From assembly GCA_018340375.1 (NCBI GenBank), contig JAFFJZ010000001.1, positions 75,632,001 to 75,696,000 on the forward strand: 64,000 bases of DNA, written 5' to 3'. The translations under genes and the position numbers were made by a program. This document shows, piece by piece, positions 34,155 to 45,800 of this stretch. Every line of letters starts with the position of its first letter. The stretch's first letter is position 1. The notes under the pieces are model-generated. The model did not search any database and was not told the DNA's origin. It worked only from the letters and a program-made list of their open reading frames with translations. The stretch is from Gonatopus flavifemur. Lineage: Eukaryota; Arthropoda; Insecta; Hymenoptera; Dryinidae.

Positions 34155-35288
34155 GGGAATGACGGGTGGTATGGCCCACCATGTGTTTCCAGGATCTGAC
34201 GCTAGCTGGCAGCACTACACACTTTTGGTCACGGAGAGATTGTTTCTGCCTATCATGTGCGGAAACTCCTTTGTTGTCAATAAGGTGTGTTCAGAGGAAT
34301 CTAACTTTTTCTATTTACTTATTCTTGGTGTACTGTGTCGGCGAAACTTTGAGACATTCTGTACCGCAATAGCTCAGATCATAGAATAGGGTGTCATACT
34401 AGTATTAACCGCCCTCTATATTTAGAACACGTCTTATGAGTTTTAAGCGGTAATGTTTGTTTCTTTGGTCATGAACTAATTTTTTCCTCATAAATCTCGA
34501 TCGGGTGGTATGGCCCACATTGACCCATTACAGCTCATGCTGAAATAATGGGGGAAACCCATGCTATGCCAAATGAGAAACGTGTATAAAAAAATTGTTT
34601 ATAAATAAATTGGTTAAAAAAATGTCCACATCCACATTGTGATTGTTCATTGTTATGAAAAAAAAATAACAAACTAATAAGTGTGCTATTTGTTTATAAC
34701 AAACAATTGCAATGTCGATTCAGGATACACGTTTTCTATGTATTTTTTTTCGTAGAAACGATTGGTGGGATCAGTTTTACTTGTTTTTAGAAAAATTGTT
34801 AGAACAATTTATTCATAAACAATATTTTTATGTACGCGTTTCACATGAAAATTCGTTTCTCGATGCTATGTCAAGATTTCTTCGGCGACTATATCCTCCA
34901 TGGTTTCACCATGGGCTCGGACAAATTATATCATTATTGCGATAGATGTAAATTATCCAGTCCACAGTCCAAGTAAAAGTTGAAAAAACCATATTCAATG
35001 TTTAAAACAAACAATTTTGTGTTGAAAAATATGTTCTCGTTTTAATTTACTGGTTTTTGGATTGTGGATCATACCACCCGACACCGAAAAATCCTTCATA
35101 AATTCGTTTATAAACTAAAATTGTTCCTGATCTTTTATATCACTGATGAAAATTTTTTTCTTCGGGATGTATGTGAAAAAAATACTCCAAAAAGTTGTAT
35201 CCCACACCGTAGCGACTCCAGAGTAAAAACTCTGGAGTGATTTCATCTTAGTTTTCTCTTACGAGGGCCATACCACCCGCCGTTTCCC
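34155..35288. mobile_element. 1.1-kb element with GGGTGGTATGGCCC ends
   Basis: GGGAATGACGGGTGGTATGG at the left pairs with CCATACCACCCGCCGTTTCCC at the right. Internal copies of GGGTGGTATGGCCCA (34504) and CATACCACCCG (35070) suggest subterminal repeats. No transposase frame is visible. Confidence 0.7.
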
Positions 35289-35292
35289 AACC

Positions 35293-35507
35293 TACAATGT
35301 AAAAAAACTTCCAAAAAAAGGTTTGGAAGTTTTTCACCTAACATTTTTTGGTAAGTTTACAAACGTAGTGGGTGAAATTACAAACAATTTTTGTCAATTG
35401 ATAAATCTTTCCTGGGAAATCACAAAAATTGTTTGGAAATTTACCAATCTGTCAGTTTTTCACCATACTTTTCTGCTTGAAAATTCACGAATATTTTTTA
35501 CAGTGTA
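35293..35507. mobile_element. MITE with TACA(A/C)TGTAAAAAA ends
   Basis: ACAATGTAAAAAAACTTCC against ATTTTTTACAGTGT, abutting the preceding element. The ends resemble those at 29777 and 60770. Confidence 0.55.
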
Positions 35508-35581
35508 TATCGACTTCATGGAGAATCCTATGAGAATGCAACATATGCTCACTTGGAATTCATTTTCACTGTAAACATATC

Positions 35582-35802
35582 CACGGAGAGAAATTTGTAG
35601 TTAAATTTACTATGTTATTATTGTTCCCGAGGAACAAACTGAATTCTGTCGGATTTTACTATGAAGGGCATATTTTTACTATGGTACAACAATAGAATGC
35701 TGATCATATTTACTATGTTTTATGGGGGAACCCGTCATAGTTCAGTCTGTTCCTCGGGAACAATAATAACATAGTAAATTTAATTACAAATTTCTCTCCG
35801 TG
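35582..35802. mobile_element. Foldback MITE, CACGGAGAGAAATTTGTA ends
   Basis: CACGGAGAGAAATTTGTA and TACAAATTTCTCTCCGTG. The arms contain AACATAGTAAATTT and TGTTCCCGAGGAACA, a perfect small palindrome. Confidence 0.85.
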
Positions 35803-36769
35803 TGGGGATTGTTTGAGGATTCTTTGCGATTTGTTCTTGAATTCAAATTAATGTTTTGTGCTATCTGGGAAGAGAAATGCATACCCTGGTCAAGAGAATC
35901 CATCTATTTTCGCCAAATCTGATTGAATTTGGGACAATGTTCTGACCAAATCTCATGAAATTTTATTGTTAACATTTGAACTGACCCTTAAGGAGATCCC
36001 AGTAAGTATTTTGTATTTCGTGGTATCTTTGAGACGGGTTTTTTACTGAAAATTCAGAAAAATGTGTCTGTAAAAAAAGTACAATCATATTGTCTGAATT
36101 TTCAGAGAACATTTTTTACAGTGTAGAATACAGGCAGAAATAGATTCCAAAGAAATTGGAAGGTTTTTCAACCAAAATCTTTCGAATAAATTCCCAAACT
36201 GTTCCTGTAAATTTCCAGATGATGATTGTGCATTGAAGAACGCTGCTTGGGAGGTCACTAAAATTATTTAGAAATGCCCAGGAAAACTAATGCATTCCCC
36301 AATAATTTGGGTCAATCCAATGTATCAAACTCATCTGTTAGTGACTACCGTCTTTTAAGTTCTTCTCTGATTGGCTTTCCCTTTGAGTGACTTATGACAT
36401 TTCTACCAGGGTGATTAGTCTCTTGAATAGCACTAACGTGCGTGAAGCATTATCCGGATGTTACACAAATATTTGAACGACTTGCAAACATTCTAAAGAC
36501 GGTTAACGAACGTTTTTGAATAACCAGGGTTTTGGATTGTAATTAACACCGATGAAAAACATGGAAATATTGCAGCCCTTTTTCCTTACTGATCTTGCGA
36601 CTTCAAAAGTCTGACCAACAAGAATTTGAACACCAATCCGACGCCTTATAAACAGCGAGTAATCGCTCCAACGACTCACCTATAATCCTAATATTGAAGG
36701 ATGTACAACATTTTCATTCCAGACAGAATTGACCGCATATGTTTTCTAGGCACGTTAACTACTTTTCAC

Positions 36770-37015
36770 TGGACCATCAGGGCAAAAGTGTATGGCATTG
36801 ATGACCATGTGATACGCTAAGAGCAAAAGTGACACTCAAATTGTTGTCCAACAAAAACAAAACAGTAACCTTCGAGAGCAAGAATGGAACGTCAAAAGTT
36901 CCAAGCAGAAGCGATCGCTACACCTATAATTCGGGACAAAAGAACAATCACAGAAATCTCCGGGCAAAAATGAAACACTGAAAAGCTCCAGCAAGAGTGA
37001 AACAGCACAAAATCG
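36770..37015. repeat. Degenerate tandem repeat with GGGCAAAAGTGA-like units
   Basis: Repeated words CAGGGCAAAAGTG, AGAGCAAAAGTGACAC, AGAGCAAGAATGGAAC, GGGACAAAAGAAC, CGGGCAAAAATGAAACAC and CAGCAAGAGTGAAACA every 25-60 bases. It creates open frames on the - strand. Confidence 0.5.
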
Positions 37016-38283
37016 AATTATGCAAACAGTTCGTTATATTTTCTCCGACGTTCAATGGTACTGATGACAATTTTGGAATATCTGGATATTCTCTACAGAC
37101 CTTTTCAACAATCTCAATAAAGCAAATACCCGTAAAGCTTGTCATTTCGCTTTGCCATCAGGTCCGGTGAACCGTGTTCAGTCCGAGTGAATAGGAAGTT
37201 CCATGCTAAATATGTGTTCTACAAATTTTCAAAGTGGGTAGTGCTCTCCGCTTCACTCACGCTATCCGCTGAGCTTGTTCGGTACATGGTTATGAATTCC
37301 ACATATCATATTGCTGTGTACGCCCATTTTCAAATTACTCGAGTCTCGAAAACCACTCGCCGAAATTGTTTTTGTTCTCAACTAAAACGAAAACCCTGCG
37401 TATTATACTGAATTCATCGAAAAGAAATCCCTATTAAATTGAGAAAAAACACTGAGAAAGATCGAGAGAAACTTTTGTTTAGTTTTGAATGTGTCAAACA
37501 TTATACGATGAATTTGATGTTTTAGTTATTTCGTATGGTTATCGTCGATGCGCCGTGCACACAATGAGGAACGAAGTAGGGGGATCGCGTTTTACCGCGT
37601 TTCAGTTTGGTACACCAGTTGTTTGACAAGACATGACGAGATTGTTGCATTCATATTGGATAGTACATCAATGGAATACGTGTTTAACATATGACAGCTG
37701 CATAGCATAACTAGTGTAATCAGCCCCGATTATTTATTCATCGCTGATTAACCCCAAGCCAGACCACTCGCATCATTAAATCAAGTCATGATCAAATATT
37801 AGCATTGTCTTTTATAGAATTGCTCGCTTGGAAACGATATTATCAATTCAACAGGATACTCGCTATATTTCTATTCTTTTCGTCCTATTGTATAGACCTA
37901 TTATATCGAGCGCTATAATCATAATAAAAGTCTTTGCAGAGTCCTCTCATCTTTTTCACATCAATCTTCCTTTAGTTTACCGTTAGCTTCCTCAACTTTG
38001 ATTGGAACACGGAACCAGTGATTCAATGCAGATCAAGATATCATTTCAAAATGAACGTTGGTACTTTTTTTTTCTTTAGTCTTTGAAACTTTGAATCAAA
38101 GTCCAGTGAAGATGATTTGATGAATTTCATATACATTGTTCAAATAATTTACGTTGAATATGTTTGTTGTTGTGTTTGTGAGCTATGCTCTATCGTAATT
38201 ACGAGAACGATTGACAATATACGACGGTGAATCTTGAAATCATGAATATTTGTGGTCCCAACGTGTGAACAATGATCCACGGA

Positions 38284-38480
38284 CACTGAAAAAATCGTAT
38301 ACTAGAATTAAGAATATTCCTCTAAAATATGAGGCTAGTACATATTCCTCTGAGTTTCAGAGGATTGATGTGGGAGTTCCTCTGAACGTTAGAAGAATTA
38401 CCACTGATATTCAGAGGAAAATGTACTAGGCTCATATTATAGAGTAGATTCTAATTTTTAGAATATGATTTTTTGGGTGG
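38284..38480. mobile_element. Inverted-repeat MITE, CCTCTGA-rich
   Basis: CACTGAAAAAATCGTATACT against ATATGATTTTTTGGGTG. The arms carry GAGGCTAGTACAT and ATGTACTAGGCTC. Confidence 0.7.
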
Positions 38481-38494
38481 ATCAGTTATTTGGC

Positions 38495-38803
38495 TACCCT
38501 GCTTAAAAAATCTGATTAAGACTCGTATAAACCGATTTGATTCCGATACAAATTCCGGATAAACAAATCAGTGGTAATAAGAAGTAAACGGCCGCCCGAA
38601 ATTCCTTATTTACGATGAAGAAGAATCAGTAGGAATAAATTAAATGCGTATTTTAAATCAGAGTGGTTCGGAAATATCTGAATAAGAAGTCCTCGTGGAA
38701 TAGGATATCGGGTGATGTTGAATAAGAAATTTCCAATGCAAAATCCGGATACATTCCGATTAAATTTTGTACATCGGTTGTATAAGATTTCTCAAGCAGG
38801 GTA
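38495..38803. mobile_element. MITE, TACCCTGCTTAA ends
   Basis: TACCCTGCTTAAAAAATC against GATTTCTCAAGCAGGGTA. Inner GATTCCGATACAAATTCCGG relates it to the elements at 57666 and 58832. Confidence 0.7.
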
Positions 38804-39641
38804 AAGAAGTGAATAATGAATACAGTCTACAGAGGTGTGGAAATTATTAGAATAATTTTGATTTCCAAAACTGTTCCAACTTTTCTCTAAGGGAATGCAA
38901 TCATTTATGGAGTACTGGTTTTATTTCTTGATATAAATAGTTCTTAAGCCCTCCATTTTTGAACGAAGGAATATTCCATGATTACTATATAACAATCTCG
39001 TTTGTACAAAGTTCTTCTTCATTATGAGCATCTTCAGATGTCTTTAAATAACTAACAATGTGCAATATTTTGATATTAAGAACTGGTGTTTCATTGTATA
39101 AAATTGATATACACGACAAGGAATGATAGTTGAGTTACGATGAAACCAATAAAAATCCCGGTCGGAATTTGTTGTTAACTATTCTAAATTCCCAGCGGGT
39201 ATCTATCGTCACATTCTGTTTAGTTTGAGATCGAGGTGTTGAGATCATTGGAGTGAAAAAAAAGATTGGAAAGAAAAATTGTTATAATTTTTATCAACTA
39301 AGAAATGGAAGGATGAAAAACTATTATATCCCCAATCAGACAAAATAGTACTTCCCCACAGATAAATGCATAATCTGAGGCAAAAGTTGGAGTTATTTTG
39401 GAAATAACAATTATTCTAATAATTTTCACACCTTTGTATACGTTTGATAATATTTTTGTAAAAGGGAGTTTTTCGTGTATTAATTTCTTCATAAATCAAC
39501 ATTAATATAAATAGATTGATGTTTCTTATGATTTTATTAAATCAAAATTAAGTGTAGATATAATTCAATTTTTCCCTAATTTTCGTCACGATTATAATAG
39601 AATTGAGAAAAAACTCCATCATCGAATTTTTTTTTTGTTCA

Positions 39642-39896
39642 ATGAAATTCACTATCGTATATTCAAATCAGCAAAAAGTCATAGAGAGTGAAACGTTTTA
39701 TTCTGTTCTTGGTCTATTGTGTTTTTTACAGAATTTAGAAGATGTGAAGACGAATGAATTCTTTAATAATCGTTATTTCGGATGGAACAAAACCTTATTG
39801 ATGTTTATAGGACAATGGCCATATCAAAATCGTTTCGACAGAATCGTAAGAACTGCCGTCGTCACATGGTGGTTTGTCACTTACATCATAACTCAG
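39642..39896 (+). CDS. Odorant receptor exon 1/2 (N-terminus, TM1)
   Basis: The conserved part starts at 39732, after a good TTTTTTACAG acceptor in phase 0, and ends at a GTAAAC donor (39897). It codes for the N-terminal loop and first membrane helix. No ATG lies between 39732 and the conserved block. Either a tiny upstream exon supplies the start, or translation begins at the in-frame ATG at 39642, giving 30 extra residues (MKFTIVYSNQQ...). The first option gives the usual family length. Confidence 0.8.
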
Positions 39897-42800
39897 GTAA
39901 ACGTTTCAACAAAACACCGAGACCGTCAACAGCTCAAGTGTCGAGAAATGACAATTCATATACCCTATTGATCTGATTTCAATTCTAAAGACCATCAGAA
40001 CTACGAAATTCAAGTATCAATTCAAGGGAATTTCAATCTTCAACACAACAAACAGAACGTTGAAAAGTTGTTGCTATAAATGTTGCACGAAATGTCTTAG
40101 AAGCTTTTACGGATATCTAATAGATGCATAAAATACGTCTTATGCAACTATTTCGAAGAAGTTTCAGACGCTCCCAGCTAGAAATGGCCCTTTCTCCAAA
40201 CTGGACCATCAGAGGCCTCAGCTTGACCCAAGGTAGGGCCTGAGAAGCAATACGAAACTCGTATATTCGTGCCCGGAGACATCCTGATCATGTCGATCCA
40301 AATTTTATTCGGATTTTATTCCAATCCCTAGCTGGTTTTTTTTGCAAGAGAAGTGCTAAGTTCCCCAAGTCGCGATAGAAAATCCCCCATCCATAATAGA
40401 GCTCTGCAGCTATCATTCTTAAAAGAATCGTTTCAACCTTTTTTTATTATAGATCGTATGAATATTCGAAACACAAAACATTCCTGATTAAATACTCTTT
40501 TAATAAATTTCAGATGTCGAAACTCGTGATCACTCATTTCGACGTTTTTTACATTTTTGAAGTAGTTCCCACAATGTTGACTTGTGTTGCGATGACCGTA
40601 AAATACTACACGTTTGTTTTGCAAACAGAAGAAGTGAGTAAAAATACTTGATATAAAAACACCTTTCCTCTCTAGTTACGTATGTGAGTGTAAGATTTAT
40701 CACCGCACATCCGTGGAGAAAAAGGAAGAAGAAATTGTAGTCGGAAACTACACTGAACCACATCGTAGAAAGCCCTAGTAGAAATTTTGGACGGGCAAAT
40801 ATTAGGGCCTGATGAGGCATTCCTGATTTTCTGTAAGGTCCTCGTCAGGTTTCGTTACGGGATCCCCTATTTCCCTCGATTTCATGGAAATCTTATCCGA
40901 AACCTGTTGTACCCTTGCGTTACAACCCTATTTGAATCCTATTAGGGAAATCAAATAACGCCCTTGGAAGGGCCTCGTAAGATTTTTCATATTCACGGTT
41001 TCTGGATTCTAACCTGATCAGGACCTTATTGAAAATGGGGAATGCCTGATCAAATTTCTACTAGGGAGGTTTTGTTCTTCACACGGATACGCGGTGAGAC
41101 TTTAGTAGCTACACTGAGAGAAAACCAAAACTGAATTCAAGCCCAGCTTCATGGGAAGTGCATACAGCGTGAATAAAAACTGTGTCAAAACGGTGTCAGA
41201 ATCAACACAGAGTTAAGCCCACACGGATTTCATAGAAGTCCACCACAAAAACGGTGGCAAAATAACTCCAAATGGTGTTGGGGTGACACTTTACGGTATT
41301 GAAATGACACCATGTGGTATTAGAAGAACACTATTTGGTGTGAACTTTTCCCAACACCGCACTGAGGAAAACAATTGTGGAGCCAACTGCGCCAACTGCG
41401 CCAACTGCGCCAACTGAGCCAACAAGTGTGGTTATAGCTCCACAATCTTCCTGCTTAGTTCGCCAATTTTTCACAGTTAAGGGGGGAGATATAATGAGAA
41501 AGCCAAAAATCAAGCATTTTTCAAATATCTTCTTTACTCAGAAGTTTTGATTCAAATCCAACCTAATTCATATCATTTACGTTTCTTTCTATCACAAAAT
41601 GGCGGACTATTATACGCTCAAATACAACAGATCCAAATCTGATGCATAAACTTCCGAGGATTGGGGAAGCCACAATTTTTATCTAAAACGATCTAACAAG
41701 AAAATTCATGGTAATTAGTATACAACTTCTATGTGAGCGAATAAAAGTGAAGGAAACAACGAACCCTGTTACAAAAATCCAGCTGGGATTCTACATGGAT
41801 TCCAGATCCGAAATTTACTTCGGTTGCCAGCTAAGACTCCACCTGGAATCCAGAATCCCAACTGGATTCAATGTGGGATTTCCAATTCTAACTGAGATTC
41901 TACCTGAGATCAGAAATTGCAACTGAAATCGCACGTTGGAGTTGAAATTCTAGCTGGGATTACACCTGGGAATAGAAATCCCACTTGGAAACGCAGGTAA
42001 ATTTCGGAGCTGGGATTCACGTCAAATCCCAGCTAGAATTTCGTGACAGGGGAATCAACAATTGGCACGAGTATTTCGGAAGAAAATAAAAAATTCACCA
42101 AAAATTTGCGACGTTTTTGCAATAAATTTCATATTTTGCGAAGTCCAATACAGAAATGTGTAGTTCACACAGCAGTTGATTTTATAGAAAAAAAAACCTC
42201 GCGAATTTCATGAAAATCGGTTGGGAACTTTTTGAGATATTATTCCCCCGCAAATCTCAAAATGTTGTTTTTACGGAAAATTTCCTACCTATTCAGGCAA
42301 AAGAAACATATCTATTAGTTTCAATCCTATTTTTGTATCCAAATCCATCCGAATCTATCCACATTTTTCACCAGGGGTATCTCCCCTCTTAACCCTCAGT
42401 TACCCCACGGGGGTCTAAAGGGAACGAGAGGGTTTGGAAAATCTGATGTTCTGTTTATAGGGGTGAAGAGAGACGCTTTGAAACCAAAACAGGGATGAAG
42501 TTTAAGGACCATAGTATATTTTTGATAATGGAAAGTACTCCATTTTGTTGATTGCAACGCACAACGAAAAACATTAACAAAAACATACAAAAATACGTGG
42601 GGTAACTGAGGGTGGAGACGGATCACAATAATAATGGCATCTTTCGGTCATGTGAGCATTTATTTACATTCTTCCTCCAACTTGTGAGGATCCATACTTT
42701 ACCTTGCCAAAATAACTTTATACTACTAATACTGCTATGAGTTCTCAAAAAATCAGCACAAATCGAAGGAGAAATGTCTCTGCACACTTATATGTCCTAA

Positions 42801-45800
42801 AACTGCTATTATTATGGGGACCAATTTCATCTAATACCTAACATTCGACGTATTGATGATGTTTTAGTTCAAAAAAATCCTAAATCTGATGTACCATGAT
42901 TTCAAATTGTACCATGGAACAGATGAAATGAAAATAATAGAAGAAGATGCTGAGGCAGCAAGATTCATAACCCTCACTTATACAGGTGAGTTCAGAATGT
43001 TACTATTTTTCTATTTTCATGTTGAAGTTGAACGGTCCTAAATAAATGCGAATCAATGAATATTCCGTCAACTTCCCCCTCAAACTCATGATAAGAGAAG
43101 AGAGAATGCATGATAGTAAAACAGATATCTGGGATCGGATGCCAAAAATAATTTCGGATTTTTTTCAGGCCCCCTGCTGTGAAAGTAAAATTCATAAGAA
43201 AAACAATGGTCAGGCATCAATAGCAGATGTTCATGGGAACAGAAAATACTACTCATAATACGTGATGCGTTATCTGTTAATCCCGAGTGAAAACATTTTC
43301 AAAATCATATAAATTACATATGATTTGTAAAATTTTCCCCCTTGGGATGTTACACAATAACGGTTGATTCCCTGGTGAAAATGGAAGTGGGAAGTAAGAG
43401 TAAACGGAGCGTATGTTGGAGAGTAACGGGAACGTTAATGAAAAGTATACGGAGCTCGAATGGAAGGGGTACAAAGAGTATGTGGAGAGGGAATTGAACC
43501 AAAGGAAGCGTGTAAAATTCATGAAAGCTAGATAAAAAAAATTGCATACCATAGCGAGAATCGAACTGATGACTTTCACTATGGCAGACAAGGGTTTTAT
43601 CGATTGAGCCATGAATCTTCATCGGTATCAACTGCTTAAAGATATTATTTGGAATCAGAATAGGTATGATTCGCACACGCCTGATGTAATTTACTATTAC
43701 TTCACATGAAGCGTGTGTGAAAGGGAACATATGATTCCATCACTTTACAGCAAGCGGGCATCACACGCTTCAGAAAGAGGGAGTTGCAACATTTTCGCTT
43801 CGTGTATACGTTTCATTTTCACCAAGGTTCCAATGGAAACATGGCTTTGTTTTTCGTCGCTATGAACCCCAGCTATTGATGTTCAAACAATAGCTTTTCA
43901 TGAATTTTGCTTTTGATCATTTCCAGGGTGGATACAAGGGAAAAAAATTATGAGAAATTTTTATCACTCCTATGCCATCCGGGAGATTCCTGGAATCGAT
44001 GGCATCACACTCTCTGAATCCCTTGGAGTGAAAAATTCACTCTCCAAGAGTGAAAATACTGCAACTCCAGAAAGAGTGAGATTCCCCCTAGTAGAAATGC
44101 TCTAATCACGGACGAGTTTTGTAACGCTCAACTAGCCAGAAAACTAGAAACTTGCGAGTACCTCACCAGAACCCTACGAGGCACTTGCGAGCGTCTAGTT
44201 TTTGGCTAGTTAAGGGGTTACCCACACTTGCAATTTTGAAAAAATCCATTTTTTTTAAGTATAAGTATCTGAGAATATGTCCTGAAGATTTCAAGTCGAT
44301 CTAAACAAAATTGACTGAGATATGAGCGGTGAAAGAGAAGATCCGTTGTGTAAACGCCCGGCTAGTCTGCCGCTTGGCGGCCGAAAGCACTCGTGAAGGA
44401 AGAATGTTACAAAGGCAACACCAAATTTCCGTTTTGCAAGTGGCATCGTCGGCGGAAGAACTTCTGTATGGACCCGGAATAGATGACTCTATGTAAGTTT
44501 ACAAAAAAAAATATTTTCTTCGTGTAAACTGAAATTGAAACTTCAAACGCGTTTTTCTCGAAATGGCATTCTTGAAGTCAGTGAGCAATATTACTCAAAC
44601 ACTAATGAATCGATCTCCTTGAAATTTTGCAGGCTCATTTGATACATAAAAATGCAGTCTTTGATCGTTTGATTTCTTGTTTCGAAAGAAAATGGCCGTT
44701 TTATAGCCAAAAAACAGCTGGTTTTTTTTCGTTAAAATCGAACCATTAATTTTGACTGTCCGCCATTTTGTGAAAAATGAATATTTTTTCAAATCCTTTG
44801 ATTGAAGACTAGTTTATACTTATATTTGACTAAATCCATCTACATTTTTTGTTTCAGATGGGCCGGTTCGCCGCAATGTTGGTCACCGCAAACCGTATAC
44901 ATAAAAACATTATTTCTTTGACGGCCATTTGCCACTAAACCATGCAATATTTTTCAATGAAAAAATCACTGAAAGTTCTTGAAGATGTGTTCTTCAAAAT
45001 GATATTGATCGATTAAAACAGTTTTGTAGTTTTCTTTGAAAAACTTCATGAAAAAGGCCTTTTTTTCGCGCTACAAGTGGGGGTAACACCCCTTAAGCGT
45101 TTCAAAACTCGCCAATGACTGGAGCATGTCTACTTGGGCTACTCTTATAGAGTGAATTCTCACTCCAACAAAGTGAAGTCTTAACTCGGTTCAAAGAGTG
45201 AAATTTCACCTCATTTTAGGAATGAAATCCTCACTCCAAGAGAGTGAAAGTTCACTCTTGTGGAGGGGAAGTCACTGTTTAGGATTGGAATCTCACTCTT
45301 GTTGGACTCGCAGTATTTTCGCTCTTTAGGGTTGGATTTTCACTCTAAGAAATTTTAAGAACGTGAATTTCTGATGATTTTGAAAGAATATAATGAAGGT
45401 ATCAAATGTCGAAGCAGAAACTATGTCCTGCGCTGTGAAAAATCATTGGGATTTTCCTGTATCTAGCAAAATTCTATCGATTGTATGAATTCTATCGAAT
45501 TGTATTCCCCGTACAGCACAACCACCGTTCCTCCACCTAGGACTTCGGTGGACTACTGGAGGTTGAGAATTGGTAGAGAAATGGGAGCCGTGGAAATAAG
45601 GGAGAGTCTCCGTCGAGGCAGCGGAGAGGCGATGGAGAATTGTCCACTCCCTGTATTTTCAATAATACTCAAATTCGTTGATTCACCCACACAGATTTGG
45701 TTATGTAAATGCACCAATATGAATTATATCGAAAATACAGGGGGCGGACATTTCTCCGTCACCTCTCCGTTGCCTTAACGGAGACTCTCCCTTATTTCCA

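Larger units (their letters stand above)
31101..39641. other. Intergenic region between R7BP and the odorant receptor
   Basis: About 8.5 kb. 31100-32560 is extremely AT-rich with an (AT)n run near 31615-31631. 32811-38803 is dominated by inverted-repeat elements and degenerate repeats listed separately. 37139-38280 contains open frames (for example 37139-37411) with no splice or homology support, and a GC-richer patch at 37540-37640. No gene called. Confidence 0.5.

Noticed and set aside
36948..37145. Minus-strand 65-codon frame (MTSFTGICFIEIVEKVCREY...)
   Set aside because: It lies in a degenerate tandem repeat, has no splice partner and no family resemblance.
37139..37411. 90-codon plus-strand frame
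   Set aside because: No ATG in good context, no homology I can name and no compatible splice sites. Kept as intergenic.
41376..41425. Possible CRISPR-like array at the GCCAACTGC repeat
   Set aside because: Units are 9 bp with no spacers, so it is a plain minisatellite in a eukaryotic genome.
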